A stretch of DNA of 46,082 bases, taken from NCBI RefSeq assembly GCF_001592045.1, contig NZ_BCWB01000022.1, forward strand, positions 1-46,082, read 5' to 3'. Of this stretch, positions 8,379 through 17,522 are shown piece after piece. Source of the DNA: Thermobifida fusca NBRC 14071 = JCM 3263. Lineage in GTDB: Bacteria > Actinomycetota > Actinomycetes > Streptosporangiales > Streptosporangiaceae. The translations under genes and the position numbers were made by a program. The notes beneath the pieces were generated by a model, which did no database searches, was not told the origin of the DNA, and saw only the letters and a list, made by a program, of their open reading frames with translations. Position 1 is the stretch's first letter; every line of letters starts with the position of its first letter.

Positions 8379-9905
8379 ATGGGCTCCACGGCAACGCCCG
8401 CAGCGCCCCACGTGCGGATCGCGATCATCGGATCGGGATTCGGCGGGATCGGACTGGGCGTCCGCCTCCGCCAGGCGGGCCAGACCGACTTCGTCATCTT
8501 GGAACGCGCCGGCGACGTCGGTGGAACCTGGCGCGACAACACCTATCCCGGATGCGCCTGCGACGTTCCCTCCCACCTGTACTCGTTCTCTTTCGCCCCC
8601 AACCCGCACTGGCCGCGCAGCTTCTCCGGCCAGCCGCACATTCGCGCCTACCTGGAGGACGTGACCGACCGGTTCGGCCTGCGTCCCCACATCCGGACCG
8701 GCCACGAGGTCGTGGAAGCCCGCTGGGACCCTGCCCAGCTGCGCTGGACCGTCCGCACCACCGCCACCACCTACACCTGCGACATCCTGGTGAGCGCTGC
8801 CGGGGCGCTCGCCGACCCCGTCATCCCCGACATCCCCGGCCTGGACGGCTTCCCTGGACAGGTGTTCCACTCCAGCCGCTGGAACCACGACCACGACCTT
8901 GCCGGCGAACGCGTCGCGGTGATCGGCACCGGAGCCTCAGCCATCCAGATCATCCCCGCCATCCAGCCCCTGGTGCAGCGGCTCGTCGTCTTCCAGCGCA
9001 CCCCCGCCTGGGTGATGCCGCGCGCCGACCGTCCCATCACCCGCCTGGAGCAGTGGCTGTTCCGCACCATTCCCGCCACCCAGAAACTCGCCCGGGCAGG
9101 CGTCTACCTCACCCGCGAATCCATGGTCGGCGCCTTCGTGCGCTACCCCGCCCTGCTTCAAGCCGCCACCGTCGTCGCCCGTGCCCACCTGCGCCGCGCT
9201 GTCCGCGACCCGGAACTCCGCGCGAAACTCACCCCCGACTACGTCATGGGGTGCAAACGCATCCTGCTGTCCAACGACTACTACCCGGCGCTGAGCCGCC
9301 CCAACGTGGACGTAGTCGCCTCCGGTCTGCAGGAAGTGCGGGGCAGCACCCTGGTCGCCGCCGACGGCACCACCCACGACGTGGACACCGTCGTCTTCGC
9401 CACCGGTTTCCACGTCACCGACATGCCGATCGCCAACCGTATCTACGACGGCGCGGGACGATCGCTCGCCGACCACTGGCGGGACGGCATGAGCGCCCTG
9501 CGCGGCACCACGGTCACCGGATTCCCCAACTTCTTCCTCATCGTGGGCCCCAACACCGGGCTGGGCCACAGCTCGATGATCTACATGATCGAATCCCAGC
9601 TGAACTACATCCTGAGCGCCCTGCGCCACCTCGACTCGACCGGAAGCGCAGCGCTCGAACCTCGCCGCTCCGCCCAAGACGCATGGAATGCCCGGCTCCA
9701 GCAGCGGATGCGGCGCACTGTGTGGGCCCGGGGCGGCTGCGCGAGCTGGTACCTCGATGCCCGCGGCTGCAACACCACCCTGTGGCCCGGCTCCACCCTC
9801 AGCTTCCGCGCCGCCACCCGCCGGATCGACCCCGCCGAATACCACCTGTTCCCGGCCCGCACCCCCACTGCACCGTCCGCCCCGACCGCACCGGAGGTAG
9901 TGTGA
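8379..9905 (+). CDS. Flavin-containing Baeyer-Villiger-type monooxygenase (MymA-like)
   Basis: 508-residue FAD/NADPH monooxygenase. The first Rossmann motif GSGFGG is at 18-23, then GDVGGTWRDNTYPGCACDVPSH, the Baeyer-Villiger fingerprint FxGxxxHxxxW at F158-W168 (FPGQVFHSSRW, followed by N rather than the usual P/D), and a second Rossmann motif GTGASA at 183-188. FATGFHVTD near the C-terminus is also typical. The reaction would be insertion of oxygen next to a carbonyl, or heteroatom oxidation. ATG 8379 is chosen for the GAGAGG box at 8365-8370; upstream in-frame codons run through the repeat region and are not credible. The gene overlaps the hydrolase start by 4 bases. The neighbouring hydrolase and SDR give the order of the mycobacterial mymA operon. 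Substrate unknown. Confidence 0.9.
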   Translation: MGSTATPAAPHVRIAIIGSGFGGIGLGVRLRQAGQTDFVILERAGDVGGTWRDNTYPGCACDVPSHLYSFSFAPNPHWPRSFSGQPHIRAYLEDVTDRFGLRPHIRTGHEVVEARWDPAQLRWTVRTTATTYTCDILVSAAGALADPVIPDIPGLDGFPGQVFHSSRWNHDHDLAGERVAVIGTGASAIQIIPAIQPLVQRLVVFQRTPAWVMPRADRPITRLEQWLFRTIPATQKLARAGVYLTRESMVGAFVRYPALLQAATVVARAHLRRAVRDPELRAKLTPDYVMGCKRILLSNDYYPALSRPNVDVVASGLQEVRGSTLVAADGTTHDVDTVVFATGFHVTDMPIANRIYDGAGRSLADHWRDGMSALRGTTVTGFPNFFLIVGPNTGLGHSSMIYMIESQLNYILSALRHLDSTGSAALEPRRSAQDAWNARLQQRMRRTVWARGGCASWYLDARGCNTTLWPGSTLSFRAATRRIDPAEYHLFPARTPTAPSAPTAPEVV

Positions 9906-10840
9906 GACTCCCCGACACACTCCGCCCGCCCCGCCCCACCCGCGTCCTACGTGTGCGCTCCGCCGACGGCACCATGCTGCACGCTGAAGTCCACGGCCCC
10001 GAGGACGCCCCCACCGTGGTGTTCAGCCACGGCTGGACCTGCTCCACCCTGGTGTGGCTCCCCATCCTGCGTGTCCTCGGCGACAGCATCCGCGCCGTCC
10101 TCTACGACCAGCGCGGGCACGGGCGCAGCGAAACTCCGCGCCGCAGCGGCTACAGCACCACGGCTCTTGCCGACGACCTGTGCGCAGTGCTGCATGCCAC
10201 AGTCCCCCGCGGCACCCGGGTCGCCGTCGTCGGCCACAGCATGGGAGGCATGACCCTCATGGCCGCAGCGGACCGGCCCGAATTCCGCTCCCGGGTGGCG
10301 GCTGCGCTGCTCGCCAGCACCGGCAGCCACGAGCTGGTCCCCGGCGCCCACGTGGTCGGCGGCCCGTCTCTCTTGCGCTCCGCCTTCCACCGGATGCTGC
10401 TCACCGCTCCGCTGCCGCTCGGGCCGATCACCCCGCTGACCCGCGCCGGGCTGCGCTACGTCACCATGTCCCCCGGCTCCTCCCCGGAGATGGTGGACCT
10501 GTGCGTCCGCATGGTCCACGCCTGCCGGGCGCTGCCGCGCGCCCGCTGGGGGGCGGTCCTCCGCGACCTCGACCTGTCCGCTGCCGTGCCCCGCCTCGAC
10601 ATCCCCACTCGTGTCCTCGTGGGGACCGCCGACCGGCTCACCCCGCCTTTCCACGCCCGCCGACTCGCCGAGGCCCTCCCCGCCTGCGAGAAGCTCACCC
10701 TGCTGCCCGGCCTCGGCCACATGACCCCGCTCGAAGCCCCCGAGCAGGTCAGCGCGGAACTGCAGGAGCTGCTGCGCAGCCACGTCGCCCCGGCTGCCGC
10801 CACCGACAGCGCAGCCCCGCCCCTCGAGGAGGCTCAGTGA
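9902..10840 (+). CDS. Alpha/beta hydrolase
   Basis: 312-residue alpha/beta-hydrolase-fold enzyme. The oxyanion-hole HG motif is in FSHGWTCSTLVW, the nucleophile elbow GHSMGG has Ser113, the acid is Asp244 in GTADRLTPP, and the base is His273 in GLGHMTP. It starts with GTG at 9902, which overlaps the monooxygenase stop (GTGA), and GGAGG at 9893-9897 lies 4 bases before it. It would hydrolyse an ester or lactone; after a Baeyer-Villiger enzyme, cleavage of the ester/lactone product is the obvious role. In the mymA operon the corresponding position is held by the acetyl-hydrolase LipR, though that protein belongs to another hydrolase subfamily. Substrate is inferred from context only. Confidence 0.88.
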   Translation: MRLPDTLRPPRPTRVLRVRSADGTMLHAEVHGPEDAPTVVFSHGWTCSTLVWLPILRVLGDSIRAVLYDQRGHGRSETPRRSGYSTTALADDLCAVLHATVPRGTRVAVVGHSMGGMTLMAAADRPEFRSRVAAALLASTGSHELVPGAHVVGGPSLLRSAFHRMLLTAPLPLGPITPLTRAGLRYVTMSPGSSPEMVDLCVRMVHACRALPRARWGAVLRDLDLSAAVPRLDIPTRVLVGTADRLTPPFHARRLAEALPACEKLTLLPGLGHMTPLEAPEQVSAELQELLRSHVAPAAATDSAAPPLEEAQ

Positions 10841-11742
10841 CGAAGCACCGTTTCCCCGACGGCACAGTCGCGGTGGTCACCGGCGCGGCCCGCGGTGTGG
10901 GCGCGCTCCTCGCCCGCCGGCTCGCCGCCTGCGGCGCACGCGTAGCCCTCGTCGGCCTGGAACCGGAGGAGCTCGCCACCACCGCGGCAGCATGCGGCCC
11001 CGAGTCCAGTTTCTGGGAGGTCGACGTCACCGACCGGGCAGCGCTCGCCGCAGCCGCCCGGGAGATCGAAGACCGGTACGGACGCATCGACATCGTGGTC
11101 GCCAACGCGGGGATCGCCGTGGGCGGGCCGTTTCTCGACTCCGACCCTGTCTTCTTCGACCGGGTCATCGAAGTCAACCTGCTGGGGAGTGTGGCGACTG
11201 CGCGCGCTTTCCTCCCCGCACTCCTGCGTCACCGCGGCTACCTGCTGCAGATCGCTTCCCTGGCGGCCCTGACCCCCGCTCCCATGATGTCCGCCTACTG
11301 CGCCAGCAAATCCGGAGTGGAGGCGTTCGCCCAGGCGGTGCGCGTCGAAGTCGCGCACCGCGGCGTGGACGTGGGGGTCGCCTACCTCAGTTGGACGGAC
11401 ACCGACATGGTGCGTGGCGCCGACGCCGACACGGCCCTGCGGGAACTGCGCAGCCGCCTGCCGTGGCCGCTCAACCGCACCTATCCGCTGCCGCGCACCG
11501 TCGACGCCCTCGTCGCCGGGATCGTGCGCCGCGCTCCCCGCGTCTACGGGCAGCGGTGGCTGCCCGCTATGCAACTGGTGCGCGGCATCCTGCCGCCGCT
11601 CCTGACCCGGTTGGGCTCCCGGGAGGTGGCCCGCTTGGAGCCGAAGCTCAACGCCACCCGCAACCAGCGCCTCCGCCCGGTCGGCAAGGGCGGTGCCGCT
11701 GACGTAGCAGCACAGCACAACAGGAACGCTTCACCCTCCTAG
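10837..11742 (+). CDS. Short-chain dehydrogenase/reductase (SadH-like)
   Basis: 301-residue classical SDR. The cofactor motif TGAARGVG is at 15-22, the NAG motif in VVANAGIAVGG, and the catalytic Ser141, Tyr154 and Lys158 (YCASK) are all present. The C-terminal ~60 residues form an extension with a hydrophobic helix (MQLVRGILPPLLTRLG) seen in SadH-type, possibly membrane-associated SDRs. GTG 10837 overlaps the hydrolase stop and follows GAGGAGG (10826-10832). It would interconvert an alcohol and a ketone, either making the ketone for the Baeyer-Villiger enzyme or oxidising the released alcohol. It is last in the operon; a strong stem-loop follows. Confidence 0.9.
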   Translation: MTKHRFPDGTVAVVTGAARGVGALLARRLAACGARVALVGLEPEELATTAAACGPESSFWEVDVTDRAALAAAAREIEDRYGRIDIVVANAGIAVGGPFLDSDPVFFDRVIEVNLLGSVATARAFLPALLRHRGYLLQIASLAALTPAPMMSAYCASKSGVEAFAQAVRVEVAHRGVDVGVAYLSWTDTDMVRGADADTALRELRSRLPWPLNRTYPLPRTVDALVAGIVRRAPRVYGQRWLPAMQLVRGILPPLLTRLGSREVARLEPKLNATRNQRLRPVGKGGAADVAAQHNRNASPS

Positions 11743-11752
11743 AGGGCTGCGT

Positions 11753-11804
11753 GCGCCGACCCGGGTGGGGCCCATGTGACATGGTCCACCACCCGGGTCG
11801 GCGC
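11753..11804 (+). terminator. Long stem-loop terminator after the monooxygenase-hydrolase-SDR operon
   Basis: A perfect 16-bp stem (11753-11768 with 11789-11804) surrounds a 20-base loop that holds its own smaller hairpin (CCATGT-G-ACATGG). It starts 10 bases after the SDR stop and is followed by GTCTCTATA, without a T-run. Confidence 0.85.
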
Positions 11805-11966
11805 GTCTCTATACCCCACCCCCGATGTGCGTTTCTGAGTAATGTATGAGAGTTTTCTGAACATACTCTGAGAGGATCTTGTTCTCCGAGTACGTTCTGC
11901 TACGCGACGCGGAGACCGTCTCAGGTACTGGCCCCTGCTTCCGACCGACGCTTGGAGCGATACCTC

Positions 11967-14039
11967 GTGTCAGTGGATGCCCCCGCCGTGCCTCCACGTG
12001 CACGCCCCTCCCGTCCGATGCCCCGGCGCTTCCTGCCCGAGGTGCAAGGGCTGCGCGCGGTAGCCGTACTCTTAGTACTCGTCTACCACCTCAACGCCGC
12101 CGTCCTCCCTGGCGGCTACGTCGGAGTCGACGTCTTCTTCGTCATCTCCGGTTTCCTCATCACCTCCCTCCTGCTACGTGAGGTCCACGACCACGGCAGG
12201 ATCTCGGTCAGCCAGTTCTACATCCGCCGGGTCCGCCGCATCCTGCCCGCGGCCACCCTCGTGCTCCTGGCCACCGGGATCGCCACGGTCCTCCTGCTTC
12301 CCGTCACCCGTCTGGAGCAGGCCGCGCTGGAACTCGCTGCCAGCGCCGCCTACATCGAAAACTTCGTGCTGGCCGCGCAGACCGTGGACTACCTGGCTGC
12401 GGAGGAAGCGCCCAGCCCGGTCCAGCACTTCTGGTCCCTGGCGGTGGAAGAGCAGTTCTACCTGGTGTGGCCGCTCCTGTTCGTGGGCTGGGCAGCGCTG
12501 CGCTCCCGCCTCTCCGAACAGCGCCGTGAACTCGTCCTGGGCGGCGCCATCACCGTGATCATCACCGCCTCCCTGATCTGCTCGGTGGTGATGACACAGA
12601 CCGACCCCACCTCCGCCTACTTCGTCCCCTTCACCCGGATGTGGGAGCTGGCCGCAGGCGGCCTGCTAGCAGTCGTCCTCGCCCGGTGGAACCTGCCTGA
12701 CCGGCTGCGCGACCCCGTGGGATGGGCCGGCCTGGTCGCCATCGGCGTGGCCGCGGTCTACTACAACGAGCACACCGCGTTCCCCGGGTACGCCGCTGCC
12801 CTGCCGGTCCTGGGCGCGGCCGCGGTGATCGCCGCGGGGGAAGGCAGGAGCCGCTACAGCGCCGGGCAGCTGCTGAGCACCCGCCCCGCCCGGTTCATCG
12901 GCGACATCTCCTATGCCCTCTACCTGTGGCACTGGCCGCTCATTGTGATTGCTTTGGGCATGTTCAACGAGACAGAGCTGTCCTTCGGGACCGCCGTCGC
13001 CCTGGGTGCCCTCTCCATCCTCCTCGCCTGGCTGACGAAGATCACGGTGGAGGACCCGATCCGCATGCGCGGCCTCCTCAGCACCGGACGCACCGCACTG
13101 GCGTTCGCACTGTCCGGGATCATCGTGGTGTCCGGGACCGCGTGGGGCATCAACTCCCACGTCCAGCAGATCCGCTCCGTCGAATTCAACCCGGAGGTCC
13201 ACCTCGGGCCGCAGGCCCTGGACGAGGAGGACCGGCCTGAGGAGCTCACCGCCCCGCCCTACCCCTCGGTGCTGACCGCCGAAGACGACCTGCCCGACCT
13301 GTACGAGGACGGCTGCCAGTCCTCGGAGGAGGACACCTTTCCCTCCCCGTGCGTCTACGGTCCTGACGACGCTGAGACCACGGTGGCGCTGGTGGGCGAC
13401 TCGCACGCCGCCCACTGGTCCCCGGCACTGCAGGAGATCGCTGAGGACCGCGACTGGCAGCTGTACACGTTCACCAAGTCTTCGTGTGCGTTCACCGCGA
13501 CCCTGCTCGTCCGCCCCGGGGAGGAGACCCCCTACACCCAGTGCCAGTTGTGGACCGAGAACGTCCTCTCCGAACTGCACAAACTCGATCCGGACTTCGT
13601 GATCACCAGTTCGCGGGCCAAGGCGACCCCCTACGGCATGGACGGCGATGAGGAGGAAGCCCGGCGCGCGGTGGCCGAAGGCATGTCCGCGCTGTGGCAG
13701 CTTCTGGACGAGGCGGGCATCACCGTGGTGGCCCTGCGCGACACTCCCACCACCCGCAGCCGGATCGTGGAGTGCATCGACCTGCACAGTCCGGACGTCG
13801 AAGCCTGCGTCCGGGAGCGGGACAGCGCGCTCAACGGCGAGGACCCGCAGGTCATTGCGGCTGAGGAGGGCGACGTGGACACGCCGATCGTGGACTTGAG
13901 CGACCGCTTCTGCCTGGACGACATCTGCCCGGCGGTGATCGGCAACGTCCTCGTCTACCGGGACAGCCACCACATCACGGCCACCTATTCGCGCCTGCTC
14001 TCCGACGACCTGGCTGAACGGCTCGAAGAGGTGCTCTGA
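11967..14039 (+). CDS. OafA/PatA-type membrane acyltransferase with C-terminal SGNH domain
   Basis: 690-residue protein. Residues ~20-390 are the acyltransferase_3 domain: LRAVAVLLVLVYHLN (catalytic-type His in the first helix), GVDVFFVISGFLIT, VEEQFYLVWPLLF and about ten membrane segments. A linker leads to an extracytoplasmic SGNH hydrolase-like domain with GDSHAAHW (Ser479) and the terminal DSHH block (Asp666, His669). Such fusions O-acetylate cell-surface polysaccharide, peptidoglycan or glycolipid. GTG 11967 is preferred because GGAG lies 9 bases upstream; TTG 11952 and GTG 11973 are alternatives. It is monocistronic. Codon 36 (12072-12074) is TTA, the rare leucine codon used for developmental control in streptomycetes. 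A terminator lies after the gene, shared with the converging importer. Confidence 0.92.
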   Translation: MSVDAPAVPPRARPSRPMPRRFLPEVQGLRAVAVLLVLVYHLNAAVLPGGYVGVDVFFVISGFLITSLLLREVHDHGRISVSQFYIRRVRRILPAATLVLLATGIATVLLLPVTRLEQAALELAASAAYIENFVLAAQTVDYLAAEEAPSPVQHFWSLAVEEQFYLVWPLLFVGWAALRSRLSEQRRELVLGGAITVIITASLICSVVMTQTDPTSAYFVPFTRMWELAAGGLLAVVLARWNLPDRLRDPVGWAGLVAIGVAAVYYNEHTAFPGYAAALPVLGAAAVIAAGEGRSRYSAGQLLSTRPARFIGDISYALYLWHWPLIVIALGMFNETELSFGTAVALGALSILLAWLTKITVEDPIRMRGLLSTGRTALAFALSGIIVVSGTAWGINSHVQQIRSVEFNPEVHLGPQALDEEDRPEELTAPPYPSVLTAEDDLPDLYEDGCQSSEEDTFPSPCVYGPDDAETTVALVGDSHAAHWSPALQEIAEDRDWQLYTFTKSSCAFTATLLVRPGEETPYTQCQLWTENVLSELHKLDPDFVITSSRAKATPYGMDGDEEEARRAVAEGMSALWQLLDEAGITVVALRDTPTTRSRIVECIDLHSPDVEACVRERDSALNGEDPQVIAAEEGDVDTPIVDLSDRFCLDDICPAVIGNVLVYRDSHHITATYSRLLSDDLAERLEEVL

Positions 14040-14084
14040 GCGCGTCCGGCCCTCGGCGGAGGGCAGGGCCCCGCCCGGACACGT

Positions 14085-14121
14085 GCGGGCCCGCCGCGTG
14101 GGAGGAACGCGGCGGGCCCGC
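14085..14121. terminator. Bidirectional stem-loop between convergent genes
   Basis: A perfect 15-bp GC stem (14085-14099 with 14107-14121) and a 7-base loop separate the acyltransferase stop (14039) from the binding-protein stop (14151). A second, weaker GTCCGG...CCGGAC dyad lies at 14045-14079. Confidence 0.85.
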
Positions 14122-14150
14122 TCATGGGGAGGGAGTGAGGAGGGAGTGGC

Positions 14151-15479
14151 TTAAGAGGCCTTGGTGGCGTCTTCCACTTCCTTGATGAAGCGGTCCGCGG
14201 CCTCCGCCGGGGTGAGCCGGCCGAACATCAGGTCGTCGTTGATGCGCTTGATGATGTCGACCACCTGGCCAGCGCCGATGGGCGGCGGCGGGTTGCCGTC
14301 GACGATCGTGCCTTCGATCTCGGCGAGGAACTCGGCGCTGCGGCGGTCCGCTTCAGGCAGCGCGTCCACGATCGACTCGCGGACCTCCACGTTGGCGGGC
14401 AGGCCCCGGTCGGCAAGCAGGATCGCGGCGGCCTCCTCGCTGTTGAGCAGGAAGTCGACGAACTTGGCGGCCTCCTCCGGGTGCTCGGTGCCCGCGGAAA
14501 TGGAGTAGTACATGGCCGGCTTGAAGTACATGCCGGTGCGTTCGTGCTCGGTCTCCCCGGGGTAGCGGAGCAGTTCGATCTCCCGGCCCGAGGAAGCGCT
14601 GATCGCGCCGAGCTGGTTGGTCCAGAAGTGCGCCATGGCGCCCTTGTTGGTGGCGAGGACCGACTGGTCGGGGCCGCCAGCCTCAATCTCTACGCTCTCG
14701 GACGCGCCCGGTTGCGCTCCGCTCTCCAGAAGATCGACCGTGTACTGGAACCACTTCTCCAGGGTCTTCTTGGAGAAGCCGAGCTTGCCGTCCTCGGTGT
14801 AGAGGGACTCGCCGTGCTGGCGGGCGAAGATCGCGAACCCGGTCTCGTTGTAGCCCATGGCCTGGGTGCCGACGATCTCGCCGTTGCTCTTCTCGCTGAT
14901 CTCCGCGGCAATCTTGACGTAGTCGTCCCACGTCCACGTGTCGTCGTCCGGCATGTCCACGCCGGCGTCGGCGAACGCCTGCGGGTCAGCGAGGATCGCA
15001 TAGGCGTTGACGCCGGTCGCCACCCCGTAGGTGGCGCCGTCGAGGTCGCCGCTCTCCGCGACCAGCGGGTCGATCTTGGACAGGTCCAGGCCGTCCAACT
15101 GGGACAGGTCGAGCAGTGCACCCCGCTCCGCATACTCGCGCAGGTAGCGCTCTTCCTGGGTGATGATGTCGGGGGCGTCTCCCGCCGCGGTCGTGGTGGC
15201 GAGCTTGTCCCAATAGGATGCCCAGTCGGTGTACTCGCCGACGATCTTGATCCCGGGGTTCTGCTCCTCGAACAGTTCGATGACCTCCTGGGTCATCGCA
15301 TGGCGTTCATCCGACCCCCACCAGGAAAACCGGAGTTCGACAACACCGTCCGCGCTGTCGCCACCCTGGCCGCCGCAGCCGCTCACGACCATGGTGAGCG
15401 CGGTGAGGGCTGCGGCCAGAGGGAGGGTCCGGGAGCGGAGGCGGACTGAGGGGCGTCCGCTGGGGGATTCTGCTCTCAT
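14151..15479 (-). CDS. Sugar ABC transporter substrate-binding lipoprotein
   Basis: 442-residue family-1 extracellular solute-binding protein. The N-terminus is a lipoprotein signal: basic RLRSRTLP, hydrophobic core, and lipobox VVSGC with Cys35. The mature part starts with VELRFSWWGSDERHAMTQEVIELFEEQNPGIKI, a strong carbohydrate-binding-protein signature. It would capture an oligosaccharide or sugar acid outside the membrane and deliver it to the two permeases encoded upstream in the same operon. ATG 15479 is preferred over GTG 15497, since AAGGGA lies 9 bases upstream. It is the last gene of the operon, after the permeases, which is less common than a binding protein in first place. No ATPase gene is present; a shared MsiK-type ATPase is likely. 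Confidence 0.92.
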   Translation of the reverse strand: MRAESPSGRPSVRLRSRTLPLAAALTALTMVVSGCGGQGGDSADGVVELRFSWWGSDERHAMTQEVIELFEEQNPGIKIVGEYTDWASYWDKLATTTAAGDAPDIITQEERYLREYAERGALLDLSQLDGLDLSKIDPLVAESGDLDGATYGVATGVNAYAILADPQAFADAGVDMPDDDTWTWDDYVKIAAEISEKSNGEIVGTQAMGYNETGFAIFARQHGESLYTEDGKLGFSKKTLEKWFQYTVDLLESGAQPGASESVEIEAGGPDQSVLATNKGAMAHFWTNQLGAISASSGREIELLRYPGETEHERTGMYFKPAMYYSISAGTEHPEEAAKFVDFLLNSEEAAAILLADRGLPANVEVRESIVDALPEADRRSAEFLAEIEGTIVDGNPPPPIGAGQVVDIIKRINDDLMFGRLTPAEAADRFIKEVEDATKAS

Positions 15480-15497
15480 CGTCACTGTTCCCTTCAC

Positions 15498-16373
15498 TTA
15501 TTTGATCCCGGTGGTGGCGATGCCTCTGACGAGATACCGCTGACCTGCGAGGAAGAAGCCGAAGACCGGACCGAGGGCGACGATCGACATCGCGAACAGC
15601 GGGCCCCAGGAGGTCTGGCTCGTGGAGTCCACGAACGTGCGCAGCGCCACGGGGACGGTGTACATGTTCGGGTCGGTGAGGAAGATCAACTGGCTGAAGA
15701 AGTCGTTCCACGTCCAGATGAAGGTGAAGATCGCCGTGGTCGCCAGGGCCGGCATGGACAACGGCAGGATCACCTGCAGGAAGATCCGCACATGCCCGCA
15801 CCCGTCGATGCGTGCCGCCTCGTCGAGGTCCCGGGGCAGGCCGCGGATGAACTGGACCATGAGGAAGACGAAGAAGCCGTCGGTCGCCAGCAGTTTGGGG
15901 ACGATCAGCGGGTAGAACGTGTTGATCCAGTCCAGCTTGGCGAACAGGATGTACTGCGGGACGATCACGACGTGGATCGGCAGCATGATCGTCATCAGCA
16001 TGATGGCGAAGAACAGCTTCTTGCCGAAGAACTCCAGCCTGGCGAAGGCGTAGGCGGCCATGGAGCAGCCGAGGAGGTTGCCGATGATCGCCCCGGCCAC
16101 CACGATCGCCGAGTTGAGCAGGTAGTGGTGGAAGGGATGCTGGAGTGCGGTCCAGCCTTCGGTGTAGTTCCCCGGCATGAAGGTGCTGGGAATCAGACTG
16201 GGGTCGCGGAAGATCTCCTCGGTCGGTTTGAACGAGCTGGAGAGCATCCACAGCAGGGGGTAGAGCATCACTACGCCGAAGGCGACCAGCCCTGCGTGGA
16301 TGAGGAGGCGGCGGATCCGCTCGTTGCGCGCCTTCTTCTGTCCCGTGGCAGTCGCGGTTGTCTTAGTCACCAT
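15498..16373 (-). CDS. Carbohydrate ABC transporter permease (MalG type)
   Basis: 291-residue permease with six predicted membrane segments. The C-terminal EAA loop is DEAARIDGCGHVRIFLQVILPLSMPAL, which contacts the ATPase. Short basic N-terminus, then LLIHAGLVAFGVVMLYPLLWMLSSSFKPTEEIF, the hallmark of MalG/LacG-family permeases. Its start overlaps the end of the upstream permease by 11 bases (translational coupling), and 18 bases separate its stop from the ATG of the binding protein. It forms the membrane channel with the MalF-type partner. The substrate should be whatever the Gfo/Idh and aldarate enzymes next door consume. Confidence 0.92.
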   Translation of the reverse strand: MVTKTTATATGQKKARNERIRRLLIHAGLVAFGVVMLYPLLWMLSSSFKPTEEIFRDPSLIPSTFMPGNYTEGWTALQHPFHHYLLNSAIVVAGAIIGNLLGCSMAAYAFARLEFFGKKLFFAIMLMTIMLPIHVVIVPQYILFAKLDWINTFYPLIVPKLLATDGFFVFLMVQFIRGLPRDLDEAARIDGCGHVRIFLQVILPLSMPALATTAIFTFIWTWNDFFSQLIFLTDPNMYTVPVALRTFVDSTSQTSWGPLFAMSIVALGPVFGFFLAGQRYLVRGIATTGIK

Positions 16374-17337
16374 AGAAGACCCAGTACTTGGAGGCGATGA
16401 AGTTCACTGCGGTGAACCCGCCGATGATCATCAGCAGCAGCCAGGCCATCGCCGAGGCGTAGCCCATGTCGAAGGCGCCGAAGCCCTTCTGGTACAGGTA
16501 GAGCGTGTAGAAGAGGGTGGAGTCGCTCGGTCCCCCCGTGCCGCCGCTGACGATGAACGCCTGGGTGAACGTCTGGAAGGCGTTGATCATCTGCAGCACA
16601 AGATTGAAGAAGATGATCGGGGTGAGCAGGGGGATCGTGATGGTGAAGAACCGGCGCACGGGCCCGGCTCCGTCCACGGCAGCGGCTTCGTAGTACATGG
16701 TGGGGATCTGCCGCAGGCCGGCGAGGAAGATCACCATGGGCGCGCCGAACGTCCACACGTTCAGGACCACGAGGGTGCCCAGCGCGTAGTCGGGGTGGGA
16801 GACCCATCCTTCCCCTTGGATTCCGAAGAACCCGAGAATCTGGTTGATCAGGCCGTTGGCGCCGAAGATCTGCCGCCACAGGATCGCGATGGCGACGCTG
16901 CCGCCGAGCAGGGACGGCAGGTAGTACACCGAGCGGTAGATCGACAGGCCACGCACTCCCCGGTCCAGCACGAGCGCCAGGGCCAGGGCCAGGGCGAGCT
17001 GGAGCGGCACCGAGACGAAGACGTAGATGAAGGTGACCTTCATCGAGGTGTGCAGCCGCTCGTCGTCGAGTATCCTCCGGTAGTTGTCCAGACCGACCCA
17101 GGAGGGCTCGCCGATGAGGCTGTAGTCGGTGAAGGAGAAGTACAGCGAGGCGAGGATCGGCCCGAGCGTGATGCAGAAGAGCCCGATGAACCAGGGTAGG
17201 AGGAAGCCGTAGGCCGTGAGCGTCTCGCGGAGTTTGCGGGGAGCCCAACGGCGCGGCTTCGGCTGCGGAGGTGTGGCTGGTGCGGCGGAGGGAGGTGACC
17301 CGGACGTGACGGGACGCCGCTGCAGCAGCGCGCTCAT
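16363..17337 (-). CDS. Carbohydrate ABC transporter permease (MalF type)
   Basis: 324-residue permease. A ~30-residue proline/arginine-rich tail precedes the first helix (LTAYGFLLPWFIGLFCITLGPILASLYFSFTDYS), and the EAA loop is YEAAAVDGAGPVRRFFTITIPLLTPI. It is typical of the UgpA/MalF-family first permease. It is the first gene of the importer operon and is read from a TTGACA promoter at 17546-17551, divergent from the first Gfo/Idh gene. A LacI-type operator lies in its leader at 17490-17505. The leader of about 180 bases shows no further gene. Confidence 0.92.
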   Translation of the reverse strand: MSALLQRRPVTSGSPPSAAPATPPQPKPRRWAPRKLRETLTAYGFLLPWFIGLFCITLGPILASLYFSFTDYSLIGEPSWVGLDNYRRILDDERLHTSMKVTFIYVFVSVPLQLALALALALVLDRGVRGLSIYRSVYYLPSLLGGSVAIAILWRQIFGANGLINQILGFFGIQGEGWVSHPDYALGTLVVLNVWTFGAPMVIFLAGLRQIPTMYYEAAAVDGAGPVRRFFTITIPLLTPIIFFNLVLQMINAFQTFTQAFIVSGGTGGPSDSTLFYTLYLYQKGFGAFDMGYASAMAWLLLMIIGGFTAVNFIASKYWVFYGD

Positions 17338-17489
17338 GGCGCCTCACCGTCCAGGTAACCCGCCCCCGGCACGGCGGTAGATCCGGTGACCAGGTCTGGG
17401 TTCATAACGTGGAACCGCCCATCTACTGGCTGAACGTGCTCTGGGACGAACGTGCAGAAAACCACTCTGGGATTATCCTGCAGCGAGCT

Positions 17490-17505
17490 TGGTAAGCGCT
17501 ATCCA
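17490..17505. promoter_or_regulatory. LacI-type operator A (sugar importer promoter)
   Basis: TGGTAAGCGCTATCCA: a 16-bp imperfect dyad centred on AGCGCT with two mismatched pairs. It lies 11-26 bases past the predicted start of the minus-strand importer transcript. The same core recurs at 17803, 20915 and 37355, so a common LacI-family repressor, most simply the one encoded at 24016, is inferred. Confidence 0.65.
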
Positions 17506-17522
17506 TAAGGTATGGTGTTCAG

